Below are positions 1 to 10,300 of a stretch of 64,000 nt of DNA, in pieces; position 1 is the stretch's first letter, and every line of letters starts with the position of its first letter. The DNA comes from Adiantum capillus-veneris (Eukaryota; Streptophyta; Polypodiopsida; Polypodiales; Pteridaceae). The notes under the pieces are model-generated. The model saw only the letters and a program-made list of their open reading frames with translations, was not told the DNA's origin and did no database searches. The stretch spans positions 30,220,969 to 30,284,968 of the forward strand of contig CM043942.1 in the NCBI GenBank assembly GCA_014529385.2, in the 5' to 3' direction. Both the position numbers and the translations under genes were made by a program.

Positions 1-27
1 ATGTATATGGTAACAAATCCCCCCTGG
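1..27 (-). repeat. Start of 3' LTR and polypurine tract, Copia A copy 1
   Basis: Read on the minus strand, positions 27 to 16 are a purine-rich tract ending in GGGGGGATT. It is followed at 15-1 by TGTTACCATATACAT, the same LTR start seen at 29486 in copy 2. The rest of this LTR lies outside the window. Confidence 0.8.
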
Positions 28-1210
28 AGTGATGCGGTGAACGAGAGTTGGCACATAGAGTAAAGGAAAGTGTCATGCCTTGAGGACATGATCAGTCCAC
101 AAAGGGGAGTAAGCCCAAAGCTTTGTCGAAAGCTTGGAACTTCTCACAAGACAATTCCTTTGTGAAAAGATCTGCAAGGTTGTCCTATGTTGGCACATAA
201 GCCAAGTTGATCTCTCCTGTTGAGAGCCTCTCCCAGACATAGTGGTAATGCACCTCAATGTGCTTTGTGCGAGCATGAAGAATTGGGTTCCTTGCAACTG
301 CCAATGTGCTCTGACTGTCAATGTAGATAGTGTTGACAGTGTCCTGTCCAACACCCAAATCAGCCATAAGGCGTCTGAGCCATACACACTCAATCGTAGC
401 CGTGAAGACTGCCCTGTACTAAGCCTCACAACTGGAAGTGGCCACAGTAGGTTGCTTCTTGCTCAAACATGATATGCATGAGCTGCCAAGCATGAAACAA
501 AAACCACTTGTGGACACTCGTGTGTCAAAACAATGAGCCCAATATCTGAAAAATCATGTAAGTTTGGCAGCAATGATCCCCCCTTGGGATAAAACAAGCC
601 AATATGTAAAGTACCACTTAAGTAGCGGAAAATCCTCTTGACAACCTGCCAATGCTTAGACCCTATGCTATGCATAAATTTGATGACTTGTGAGCCTGCA
701 AACTGAATATTTAGCCTTAAATTCAACAATATGTCTCTCATTTGGTCTAGCGATCAGTAAATCATCCACATAAATAACCACAATAAGAAGTACATCACCC
801 TCACACTTTACATACAATGTGCTTTCGGTTGGACTATTACAAAAGCCTTGTTTGACCAAATGAGTGTCAACCTTCTCATACCAAGTATGAGGAGATTGCT
901 TCAACCCATACAAAGTTTCCTACATTTTCACACTTTATCCTCTTGTCCTTTCTTGACAAAACCGCAAGGCTGCATTACATAAACTTCCTCAAATATGTCA
1001 CCATTCAAGAAAGCAGTAACGATGTCCGATTGATGTACATTCCAACTAAATTGAGCTGCCAATGCACATAGAAAACGCACAATAGTCATACGACAAGTGG
1101 GAGCAAAAGTCTCTTCATAATCTATACATTTTTACTATGCATAACCCTTTTCAACAAGTCGAGCCTTATAGCGATCAATCTCAACATCCGGCTTGCGTTT
1201 CAACTTGTCC
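28..1210 (-). pseudogene. Copia RT-RNase H remnant
   Basis: Frameshifted remains of the 3' half of a Copia pol gene. RT is recognisable from YGLKQSPHTWYEK and the catalytic YVDDLL box (about 740-910). Further along are the linker IGSKHWQVVKRIFRYLSGT (about 600-665) and the Copia RNase H end with DSQSTLAVARNPILHARTKH (about 240-310) and NLADLFTK. The coding is spread over at least three frames. Near 1210 the RT frame starts abruptly at the equivalent of KLKRKPDVEIDRYKARLVEKG, directly fused to gag. The sequence is non-functional as it stands, but the YVDD box is intact. Confidence 0.88.
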
Positions 1211-1675
1211 AACACCAACAAGGAAAGTGTCCATGTCATCTTCCTCATGCATAATCTTTGATTCCAGCTCTTTATGTAGCAATGCAATTTTAGCCTCATT
1301 GCGACTTGAGTAAAGACCGACTAAAATATCCCAAGCTTGTTTTGCAGATTTCGTTGAACGAATGTGAGGAGTAATAGTGTGCTTCATACAATGCAATCAA
1401 CGCATGAGTCTAAGCATCTTTTACATCTCAACGAGCTTGTTCTTCCGTAGGCAAAACAACTCTAACAGCAGTAATCCTTGCAACAAGATCTGCAACATCC
1501 TCAACATCGCATACATCCTCAGAACCAGGACATACATCAATGCCCTGCACAATATTCCAAACACCCTTTGACACAAGAACATGTTGCATCATGTAAGCAC
1601 ACATAGGGTAATTGTCCCATCCAATATCTCCTCAACAACAAACATCTTGAACACATTTGTGTTGTTGTCGGCCAT
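1211..1675 (-). pseudogene. Copia gag N-terminal part
   Basis: Starts at the ATG whose complement lies at 1673-1675 (MADNNTNVFKMF...). It matches the gag of copy 2, which starts at 25558. The UBN2-type gag signature is visible: TITPHIRSTKSAKQAWDIL, then KIALLHKELESKIMHEEDDMD. The region around 1400-1670 is shifted in frame. The frame runs through the deletion junction near 1210 into a few out-of-frame codons and stops, so the product would be a truncated gag only. Confidence 0.82.
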
Positions 1676-2025
1676 GGTGAATGCATGCACCTGATGTGAA
1701 AACTACCCAAAAATAGGAGAAAGGAAGTGGGAATAACATGTGCTATATACCACAAACCGTAGAAGATTGTTAGGGACCTATTATGCAGAAAATGGCAATG
1801 ACAAAAATTCTGCACAAAATAACGAAATAGCCTGTGCAATACTGCCTGTAGTGGAAACGGAGGCCAAAATGAGCCCGAATAAAAAATCTGAGCAAACTCA
1901 ATGCTTTGAGATTATCCAAAAAGATTGTCTACCTACAAACGCTTGCCAAATCTCACAAAAATCGAAGAAAGTGAGCAGGCGTGTGTTGGAGCTGCTGGCG
2001 CCCAAGCCCGGGAGGACGCAACCTT

Positions 2026-2036
2026 CTCTGATACCA
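2026..2036 (-). other. Primer-binding site (Met type), Copia A copy 1
   Basis: The minus strand reads TGGTATCAGAG two bases downstream of the LTR end (CCAACA). This is the usual plant Copia primer site complementary to initiator tRNA-Met. Confidence 0.85.
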
Positions 2037-2038
2037 AT

Positions 2039-2217
2039 TGTTGGAATAAGGGTTGCAGGAAAACACACACAAGTTGGAGAAGACGAAGGAAGCTCAAGAC
2101 ACACAATAGAGAGTGTTTTACTTAGTGTGCAATGGAAAGATAGATAGCCCTAGAATGATGGGCGTATATACAATGCACGGGGGGGAAACCCTTCAAAGAG
2201 GAAAAAAATACCGCGGC
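2039..2217 (-). repeat. 5' LTR of Copia A copy 1, inner part (split LTR)
   Basis: On the plus strand it begins TGTTGGAATAAGG, the complement of the LTR end. It matches, reversed, both parts of the split LTR of copy 2 (29486-29621 and 33185-33275). It breaks off at 2217, where the Gypsy element inserted; the other 46 bp are at 24488-24533. The two parts sum to about 225 bp, against 227 bp for copy 2, which supports the reconstruction. Confidence 0.88.
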
Positions 2218-2795
2218 TGTGCGCGTATGTCGCACGTGTCAATGCAAGGAACTTGCCGATACACCGTGTGCGAGCCACAAATGGCTCCAAGCACACAACA
2301 AGCTTAAACTAGTAAGCTCAAAGAAGGTGATGGTGTGTCACTCACCGCTCTACGCTTGCTTCGTGGAGGATTCCTCGCCGCGAAGAAGAAGGAGATGCCG
2401 CTACGCCGTGCTCAACCGCCTCACCGCCGCCATGCCGCCGCAATGCTCGATCGCACACACTCTCTCTCTCTCTCTCTCACATACACACACACACAAGGAG
2501 GTGAAGAAGAAGAAGATGGAGATGGAGATGGAGCAAGAGCACTCTTCTATTGCACAAATGAGAGAATGAGTGAATTTTAGGTTTAGTTGACTTTTATATG
2601 AGCTCGCCCCATTCACACTTGGGCGCCCATTCTTAGCCAACTAATCCCTTGAATGTTCCAGTTAGAGTGCGCCTCTCATCGGCGATCACTCTTACCCTTT
2701 TCCTATTGGACCGACAAGCCCGGTACCTGACTCTACAAGTAAATAATACAACGTCTGCCGTAGGTTAGAACGTCCGTGAGCCGTGAGGGTTAACA
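2218..2795 (-). repeat. 3' LTR of outer Gypsy element
   Basis: 578 bp, plus-strand ends TGTGCGCG...GTTAACA. A (CT)n(CA)n microsatellite lies at about 2458-2493. The minus strand carries a TATA-like ATATAAAA box near 2591-2600. The adjoining minus-strand polypurine tract (AGGAAGGGGGGCA, 2796-2808) fixes this as the 3' LTR. Confidence 0.93.
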
Positions 2796-4440
2796 TGCCC
2801 CCCTTCCTGATGTAGATTCCGTCCTCGGAAGCTATTGAGTTGAAGCTCGTTCGTCGAGGTGGAAGAGCATTTGAGATGAATGTCCTTGGCCTTCTTCAGT
2901 CACTGCAAAATCAAACAACATTGGCACAGTAATTGCATTCTCATAAGCGATTAAAAAGCATATGCAGTTTTAGGCAGACAAATTGATTGGTAACAGATTT
3001 TTAAACAATTTGTCAGCAATAAACATTAAATTACAATATAATCAAATGCATAAACAGATGTAAAGGTAAAAAATTAAACAAGTCTGGGGTCGCTAATTTA
3101 ACGATCGAAAGGCACTAGAGATCGACTATTAATACCATGGGTAAGCTTCTTAATTTTCTCTGGTCAATTAAGTTGTTTAATCGTGAGAGCCAAGTATTTC
3201 ATGTTCGAGGACTGACTAGAGGCTATACCTAGAAGACCTTGTAGTTAAGCTACGATAAAAGGAATTTCTCATGAAATCATCGCCTGACTGATTACCTTTT
3301 CTTTGACCCCCCAAAGTCTTTTCACAGTGATTCAATTTTGATGTGTGTGCTTATTTTGTATGCCTTGGGTTTTTTGCTTTTCAAGGAAAAGCGCCCACAC
3401 TGGGAACCTCTAGGGCTCTAGTACCATAGGCGATACATGTGAGTGAAGTACCCAATCAAGCTGAGATTTCTCTTCCAGCTAAAGATTTTACATTGTGGCA
3501 CTTTGATTTTTTGTTCATTTTCAGCATTTTAATTTTGTAACTTTGGGGGGTCATATAACACTGATACACCTCCCCAGGCTCATCACACTAGTAAACTCCC
3601 TTTATAATACTTAAGCTAAAGGTCAATAGGGTCAAGCCCACTAGAAAGCCCTAGTACATTTCACACAATGCTGCCTAAATCGGATTAAGAACCTAAGTAA
3701 CCATTGATTATTAGGAAGGCATTCCCCATGGTATTAAGAGAAGATCTCTAACACCTAACTTGGTCAAACTAGCTTAGTCAAACTTGCTTGATTTTGAAAC
3801 CTAGACAAGTGATTATGACAAGAAATTACATTGAATTAAATGTTTGATACTAAACAAATATGCTAGATATTATGCTACCAATCACAATAAAAGCAGACAA
3901 TCATAGATGCAAAAAAGATAAGGGGTAATGCTAATGGACAAGAAACACCTGTTTGTGTTGATGGTCGCGCTTGATTTGAAGAGTGAGTCGAGATAAAGAT
4001 TCCATGAAGGTCCAAATCCTAACAACATCAACACGTTCCTTTACACACTAAGAAACACAAAGAATACCTCTAGGAGGCACATCAGTGGGAAAAAGGAACT
4101 TTGCTAATCACTCAACTCTAAAACAGAAACACTCCTATTGTATTAATCCTACCTACCCTCCATCACGCGAGTGATAAGGATCAAATGTGTTTTATGACAT
4201 AGGTTTCTGTTCAATGTACTGGATGTGAATGTGTAGGTCTAAGTCAATGTTTTGACTTTTATTGTGCATACTCGTTTGCTAATTGCTCTTGCTCTTTATT
4301 TTTTTATTTTTTTTGTGAGTATAAGGCTTTATATATATACATTCCCTAAGATTGGTGATTGAGAGGTCAGGGAAACAAGGTTGAGAGGGGAGTGAGTGAA
4401 TGATGACTGTCAGCAAACATTCCCCCCTTCCTTGGGTAGA
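2796..4440 (-). other. 3' non-coding region of outer Gypsy element
   Basis: Between the end of the polyprotein frame and the 3' LTR. Most of it aligns by eye with 5247-6560 of the intact copy, including runs such as CTCTAGGAGGCACATCAGTG. It has no counterpart of the 143-codon frame the intact copy carries at 6582-7013. An equivalent of the 89-codon downstream frame can be traced at 4310-4500, but its ATG is CTG and it has an early stop. No other gene is seen. Confidence 0.75.
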
Positions 4441-4673
4441 TCATACCGTTTGAAATGAGCTTGTCACCCTTTGAAACCAATTGTTCCAGTTGGTAATAGG
4501 TGAGGATTTTTGCCAGTAGTTTTCTATTACCTTAGGTGTCTCGTCGAGTTGCAAGGGTGGTAAGGTACTCTCCCAGGATCGAACTTGAAGTGGTTCATCA
4601 TGTGATTCTTGAACACTGGGAGGTGTGGATTCCTTTGTAGCTTTATGGAGGTCCACTATTGTAGGTGGAGGAT
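4441..4673 (-). pseudogene. C-terminal end of outer Gypsy polyprotein, cut off by nested insertion
   Basis: Encodes a tail with SWESTLPPLQLDETPKVIEN, matching the last residues of the intact 3090-codon frame. It continues the frame interrupted at 18204-18209. In the intact copy translation stops right after VIEN. Here the stop position reads TAC and the frame runs on for about 21 more residues to the stop at 4441. Loss of the stop is likely decay. Confidence 0.82.
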
Positions 4674-5246
4674 TGTGCGCTCCTTGCCGCACTGTCGAAG
4701 CAAGGGACTTGCCAATACACCGTATGCGAGCCACAAACGGCTCCAAGCACACAACAAGCCTAAACTAGCAAGCTCAAGAAAACAAAGGGTGTGTCACTCA
4801 CCGCTCTACGCTCGCCTTCGTGGTGGATTCCTCGCCGCGATGAAGAAGAAGCTGCAGTCGTGCCGCGCTCAACCGCTTCGCCGCCGTCGTGCCTTCGTAA
4901 TGCTCGATCGCACACACACTCTCCCTCTCTCTCTCTCTCACACACACACACAAGGAGGTGAAGAAGAAGAAGATGGAGATGGAGCAAGAGCACTCTTCAA
5001 TTGCACAAATGAGAGAATGAGTAAAAATTAGGTTTAGTTGGCTTTTATAGGAGCTCACCCCATTCACACTTGGGCGCCCATGCTTAACCAACTAATCCCT
5101 TGAATGTCCAAGTTAAAGTGCGCCTCTCATCGGCGATCACTCTACCTTTCCCTATTGGTCCGACAAGCCCGGTACCTGACTCTAAATCATACATAATACG
5201 CGTCCATCGTAGGTGATCAGGTGTCCGTGTGCCGTGAGGGTTAACA
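4674..5246 (-). repeat. 3' LTR of intact Gypsy element
   Basis: 573 bp, TGTGCGCTCC...GTTAACA on the plus strand. It is the same as 17629-18203 except for one fewer CT unit. A minus-strand TATA box (TATAAAA) lies at 5043-5049. Confidence 0.95.
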
Positions 5247-6581
5247 TGCCCCCCTTCCTGATGTAGATTCCGTCCTCGGAAGCTATTGAGTTGAAGCTGG
5301 TTCGTCGAGGTGGAAGAGCATTTGAGATGAATGTCCTTAGCCTTCTTCAGTCACTGCAAAATCAAACAACATTGGCACAGTAATTGCATTCTCTTAAAAA
5401 GCATATGCAGTTTTAGGTAGACACATTGATTGGTAAAAGAATTTCAAACAATTTGTTAGCAATGAACATTAAATTGCAATGTAATCAAATGCATAAACAG
5501 ATGTAAAGGCAAAAAATTAAACAAGTCTGGGGTCGCTAATTTGACGGTCGAAAAGCACTAGAGATCGAATATTAATACCATGGGTAAGCTTCTTAATTTT
5601 CTGTGGTCAATTAAGTTGTTTAATCGCGAGAGCCAAGTATTCATGTTCAAGGGCTGACTAGAGGCTATATCTAGAAAACCTTGTAGTTAAGCTACCATAA
5701 AAGGAATTTCTCATGAAATCATCGCCTGACTGATTACTTTTTCTTTGACCCCCCAAGGTCTTTTCACATTGATTCAATTATGATGTGTGTGCTTATTTTG
5801 TATGCCTTGGGTTTTTTGCTTTTCAAGGAAAAGCGCCCACACTGGGAACCTCTAGGGCTCTAGTACCATAGGCAATACATGTGAGTGAAGTACCAAATCA
5901 AGCTGAGATTTCTCTTCCAGCTTAAAATTTTACATTGTGGCACTTTGATTTTTTGTTTGTTCATTTTCATCATTTTAATTTTGTAACTTTGGGGGGTCAT
6001 AGAACACTGTTACCCTCCCCAGGCTCATCACATTAGTAAACTCCCTTTATAATACTTAAGCTAAAGGTCAATAGGGTCAAGCCCTAGTACATTTCATACA
6101 ATGCTGCCTAAATCGGATTAAGAACCTAAGTAACCATTGTTTATTAGGAAGGCATTCCCCATGGTATTAAGAGAAGATTTCTAATACCTAGCTTGGTCAA
6201 ACTAGCTTAGTCGGACTGCTTGATTTTTACACCTAAACAAGTGATTATGACAAAAGATTGCATTGAATTAAATGTTGGATACTAAGCCAACGCGCTGAAT
6301 AGTATGCTACCAATCACAATCAAAGCAGACAAACATGGATGCAAAAAAGATAAGGGCAATGCTAATGGATAAGAAACACCTGTTTGTGTTGATGGTCGCG
6401 CTTGATTTGAAGGTTCCATGAAGATCCAAATCCTATCAATAGCAATACGCTCCTGTACACACTAGGAAACACAAACAATACCTCTAGGAGGCACATCAGT
6501 GGGAAAAATTAAAACTCCTAAAAAACAAACTCAAAACACAATCTAGACCCCTAACCTACCTATCTGTCACCCCTTTTAGAA
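5247..6581 (-). other. Polypurine tract and 3' non-coding region of intact Gypsy element
   Basis: The minus strand has a purine tract (AGGAAGGGGGGCA, 5247-5259) next to the 3' LTR, the priming site for plus-strand DNA. The remaining 1.3 kb holds no long frame. It matches 2796-4100 of the outer copy over most of its length, so it is an inherited part of the family. Confidence 0.8.
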
Positions 6582-7013
6582 TCAAGGAAAGAGGATATTA
6601 TATAAACCGGGTGGCCACCCTAAGGCTAGGCCTCTATCCTCATCATCTAGATAAATAAAATCGTTGTCCGTGAGGCCATAGTCTTCCTCGGTCTCTATTA
6701 GTTCCTCTTCATCATCCTCTTGTGCAAGCATGCTAATCAAGAACCTCGTGATGCGTGGATACTCATCTTGTGCAAAAGAATAAGCATGTGCCATTGGAGA
6801 CACATTCGCCACTGGGTAGGGATCACTAGTTAGCCATAGACGTATCAGCCATTCTAACTCCTCAAAATTTCTCTCACATGCAAGGCTCTCTATCAAATCC
6901 CATTCGCAAGAAAGTATAGGGTAGCATACGTAGAACACTTGTTGAAAAGACAAGGGGTACCTTTCATCAAAAATAGAAGTGCATGCCTCTGGTGAAGTAA
7001 CCATTTCTGACAA
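6582..7013 (-). CDS. Acidic 143-residue protein of unknown function (accessory frame of the Gypsy element)
   Basis: An uninterrupted frame downstream of gag-pol in an otherwise intact, young element. The product is acidic, with a strongly acidic stretch in its C-terminal third (QEDDEEELIETEEDYG followed by DNDFIYLDDEDRG). It also has several aromatic residues and a cysteine-containing segment (CYPILSCEWDLIESLACERN). I see no signal peptide or membrane segment, so it is not an envelope-like protein. The aligned 3' region of the older copy lacks this frame entirely, so it was either lost there or gained here. Expression would need a spliced or subgenomic transcript. I do not recognise a family. 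Confidence 0.45.
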   Translation of the reverse strand: MSEMVTSPEACTSIFDERYPLSFQQVFYVCYPILSCEWDLIESLACERNFEELEWLIRLWLTSDPYPVANVSPMAHAYSFAQDEYPRITRFLISMLAQEDDEEELIETEEDYGLTDNDFIYLDDEDRGLALGWPPGLYNILFP

Positions 7014-7092
7014 GACAGATAGATTTGGTTAGGCCTTTAAAACATAAGAGTTGTTTTTGTGTGTTGCTTGACTTGACACGGTGAATTTGGAC

Positions 7093-7362
7093 TTATATGT
7101 AAGATCTGATAGGGTGCTCTCTCATTGCTAGGCGCTCTTGCTCTTTACTATTTTTGTTTTTTTGTGAGTATAAGGCTATATATATACATTCCCTAAGATC
7201 GGAGATTAAGAGGTCAGGGAAAAAGGTTGAGAGGGAAGCAAGTGAATGATGGATGTCCACAAACACTCCCCCCTTCCTTGGGTAGATCATACCGTTTGAA
7301 ATGAGCTTGTCACCCTTTGAAACCAATTGTTCCAGTTGGTAATAGGTGAGGATTTTTGCCAT
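7093..7362 (-). CDS. 89-residue frame overlapping the gag-pol stop (TAATG junction)
   Basis: Begins MAKILTYYQLEQLVSKGDKL. Its ATG overlaps the TAA of gag-pol in the pentamer TAATG, a geometry that permits termination-reinitiation. The product is 89 residues with no recognised domain. The same region in the outer copy still reads YYQLEQLVSKGDKLISNGM, but has CTG in place of the start and a stop further on. Whether it is translated is uncertain; it could be the stub of a longer ancestral gag-pol reading frame. Confidence 0.35.
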   Translation of the reverse strand: MAKILTYYQLEQLVSKGDKLISNGMIYPRKGGVFVDIHHSLASLSTFFPDLLISDLRECIYIALYSQKNKNSKEQERLAMREHPIRSYI

Positions 7363-10300
7363 TAGTTTTCTATTACCCTAGGTGCCTCGTCAAGTTGTAA
7401 GGGTGGTAAGGTACTCTCCCAGGATTTTATTTGCAACGTTGTTGTAGGTGGTGAACTTACCCCGGAAGGTGCAAACTCTTTCGTGCTTGGATGGATATGT
7501 ACAGTGGTAGGTGGAGGTTGTGTCGAAGCTTCTATTTGGATATAGGAACTACATGAAGAGCAAGAAGCTTCATTTGATTTCCCTGTTCCTGAGCTAGGTG
7601 GGACAAATCGTTCTTTCTTTGGTACCCAAACTAGCTCTAGAACGGGTGTGTAACATTCCATGATTTTTTCCTTTCCGCGATTTTCAATTTGTTTTGGAGC
7701 CACAGGATTGGGTTTACATGGGCCAGGTGACAGGTAAGAGTACACTTTACGTTTGGGCACCCAGATTTGATCATTTCCTTCATAGTATCCTTGGGCTTCC
7801 AATAGTCGTTTAGGAATCCAACGCAGCGTTTCTTTACATTTCTTGGAGTGAGTGGTACGGTTCTTACTAGGTTTCCGTGTTTTTGCATCAACCACGCTCA
7901 CTACAGAGGTTTTAGGGACCCACTTGTATGTTTTCTCTGTTATATTAGGATGGTTCTTGTGTGTCTCAAGCTTTCTTTCAACTACATTAGTTGAAGCTCT
8001 AGAGAGTTGGGCTATGGGGACGTATGGTTCAACCTCCTGGACATGCAATGTCTTGGGTTTTATTTCCTTGGGCAATATCTCAGGGACTATGGCTTGAGTG
8101 GTAGGGCTAAGAGTTGGTTTTTGCGTTGTAACACCCCCAGTCCCCCAATCAATAGTGCATTTGGTGGCTATCATCCACGTGCGGCCTAGGTTTATATTAC
8201 CCTCCATAGTTCCAGTAGGCATGACCAGAAAGTCTTGAGCTACCACCCCATTGTCATAACTGACAGAAGTGTGCCAGATTCCAAAAACCGCAGTTTTTTT
8301 CTTGTTGACACCCTTGACTTGGATAATACTCTCAGATAGAGGTGGCTTCCCTAACTGACACCACACCCCATAGGATAGCAGATTGTATTTAGCACCCGTG
8401 TCCAATAAGGCGTTATATAGCACTTTTCCATAGGCACTATTTAGCTCAATGGGGTATCGTAGAGGTGTGTCAGAGTCCAACCCATCCTCTTCGATTTCCA
8501 CGTGGAATGCATTTGTGACCCCAAGGTTAGCCTCTCGTTTTTGTCTTATACGTTGTTGTCGCTCCTTAGCCTCAGCTTGAGCTTGTATCTTGTTTAACTC
8601 GGTTTGTGCTTTGGCGGCCTTCTTTTGATGAATGGCCCGTAGTTCTTCTTGGCTTAAAGGATCATAATATCTTTTGAATTTACTCCCATTGAGGAATCCA
8701 ATGGTTTCAACTCCATCAAGAGTTTCCACACGAAGGGTACCTTGTGGGGTAATTTCACATACTCTATATGGTCCTTTACCAGCATATTTCAACTTTTTCT
8801 TCTCTTTACGTACTCCATACATAAGGACTTTATCACCAACTTTGATATCCTTGTCCTTCACATGGCGATCAAACCACTTCTTTCTCCTATCCTTTTCCAC
8901 AAGAGCATTTTGCACAGCCAACTGTCTCTCTTCGTCTAGTTTTTCTAAGATAAACAAACGCTCAGTTAAGGGGTTACCATTCCATCCTTCTTGCAAAGCT
9001 ACCCTAAGACTAGGAATGACAAACTCCCAAGGCATAACCGCTTCTTGGCCGTATACCATTTTGAATGGCGTACAATTAATAGCCACTTTATAAGCAGTAC
9101 GATAAGCCCATAGAGCAGATGTCAACTTCAAATCCCAATCAGTGCGATGAGCTTCTACCGTCTTGGTTAAAATAGAGATTAGAGTCTTGTTGGTGCTCTC
9201 GGCTTGTCCATTAGCTTGCGGGTAATAAGGTGTAGACTTATGGTGGGATATCATAAAGGTCGTGGTAAGCTCTCTTATTACCTCATTTATAAAATGGGTA
9301 CCATTATCACTAACAATTTCAAAAGGGCAACCAAATCTTGTGATAATGTTCTCAAAAAGAAACTTAGCTGTTGTCCTCGCGTCAGCTTTTTGTGAAGCCT
9401 TAGCTTCAGCCCACTTTGTTACATAGTCCGTAGCAATTAGAATATATCGAGATTGAGTGTTGCGAGCTGCGGGACTAATTGGACCTACAAAGTCTAAGCC
9501 CCATTTTTCAAATGGTTGGGTTACTTTAATAGGATGTAAGGGCATTCTGTCCTTGCGCTGTGTGGTCTTGTAACGTTGGCACTCATCACACCCTTTTGTA
9601 AAAAGTGATGCATCCTTAAATAAAGTTGGCCACCAATAGCCTGATTGCAGCACCTTTCTAGCGGTCAGGTCCCCTGAAAAATGTCCTCCTGCTATGCCCA
9701 TATGTGCTTCTTGCAAGATATACAAATATTCATCCTCGCGGGCACAACGCCTAAGAATATCGTCCTTGCCTAATCTATACAGGGTTCCGGCAATCAAACA
9801 ATAGGGTTCACATTCTTTTACTAGCCTTCGAGCGATATCCTTACGAAGTTCCTTGGGTGGAAAACCATTAACTAAAAAGTTAACAATGTTCTCACTCCAT
9901 TCAGGCATAGTCTCAACTATGAATAGGGAAGTATCGGGTAATTCATCATCAACTCCTGTAGGGGCTTCACCATTGGGTATGCGAGACAAATGATCAGCCA
10001 TGACGTGCCTTTTACCGGGTCTCACTACAATCGTGAAATCAAACTCAAGAAGAATTAACAACCATCGTGTGATTCTTCCTGTGGAGCATGGCTTGTTTAC
10101 CAGATACAGCAACGCTTGATGATCCACATAAAATACAAACTTGTTTGCCAGAAGGTAGTAGCGAAATTTCTTTACTGCATAAACCATTGCCAAACCTTCT
10201 CGCTCTGTAGTGGTGTAGTTCCTTTCAGCATCGTTCAATTGACGGCTTGCAAAGCTAATGGGATAGTCCAATTTATGTTCTCCTGGTTGAGTGAGAACAC

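Larger units (their letters stand above)
1..2217 (-). mobile_element. Ty1/Copia element, family A, copy 1 (main segment)
   Basis: A minus-strand Copia retrotransposon that runs off the left edge of the window. In element order it has a 5' LTR (split, see 2039-2217 and 24488-24533), a Met-type primer-binding site, a leader, gag, then a direct jump into reverse transcriptase and RNase H, and finally the polypurine tract and the first bases of the 3' LTR. Protease and integrase are missing. Comparison with copy 2 (25415-33275) shows about 2.5 kb was deleted between gag and RT at about 1210. The element is therefore non-autonomous. Its 5' LTR was later split by the large Gypsy element at 2218-24482. 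Confidence 0.88.

Noticed and set aside
2335-2640. Frames in the Gypsy LTRs (also near 4800-5090, 17750-18050, 24046-24267)
   Set aside because: Lie wholly within LTRs, repeat in every copy and are microsatellite-driven.
6582-7362. Envelope-like gene downstream of Gypsy pol
   Set aside because: Neither small frame has a signal peptide or a membrane segment.
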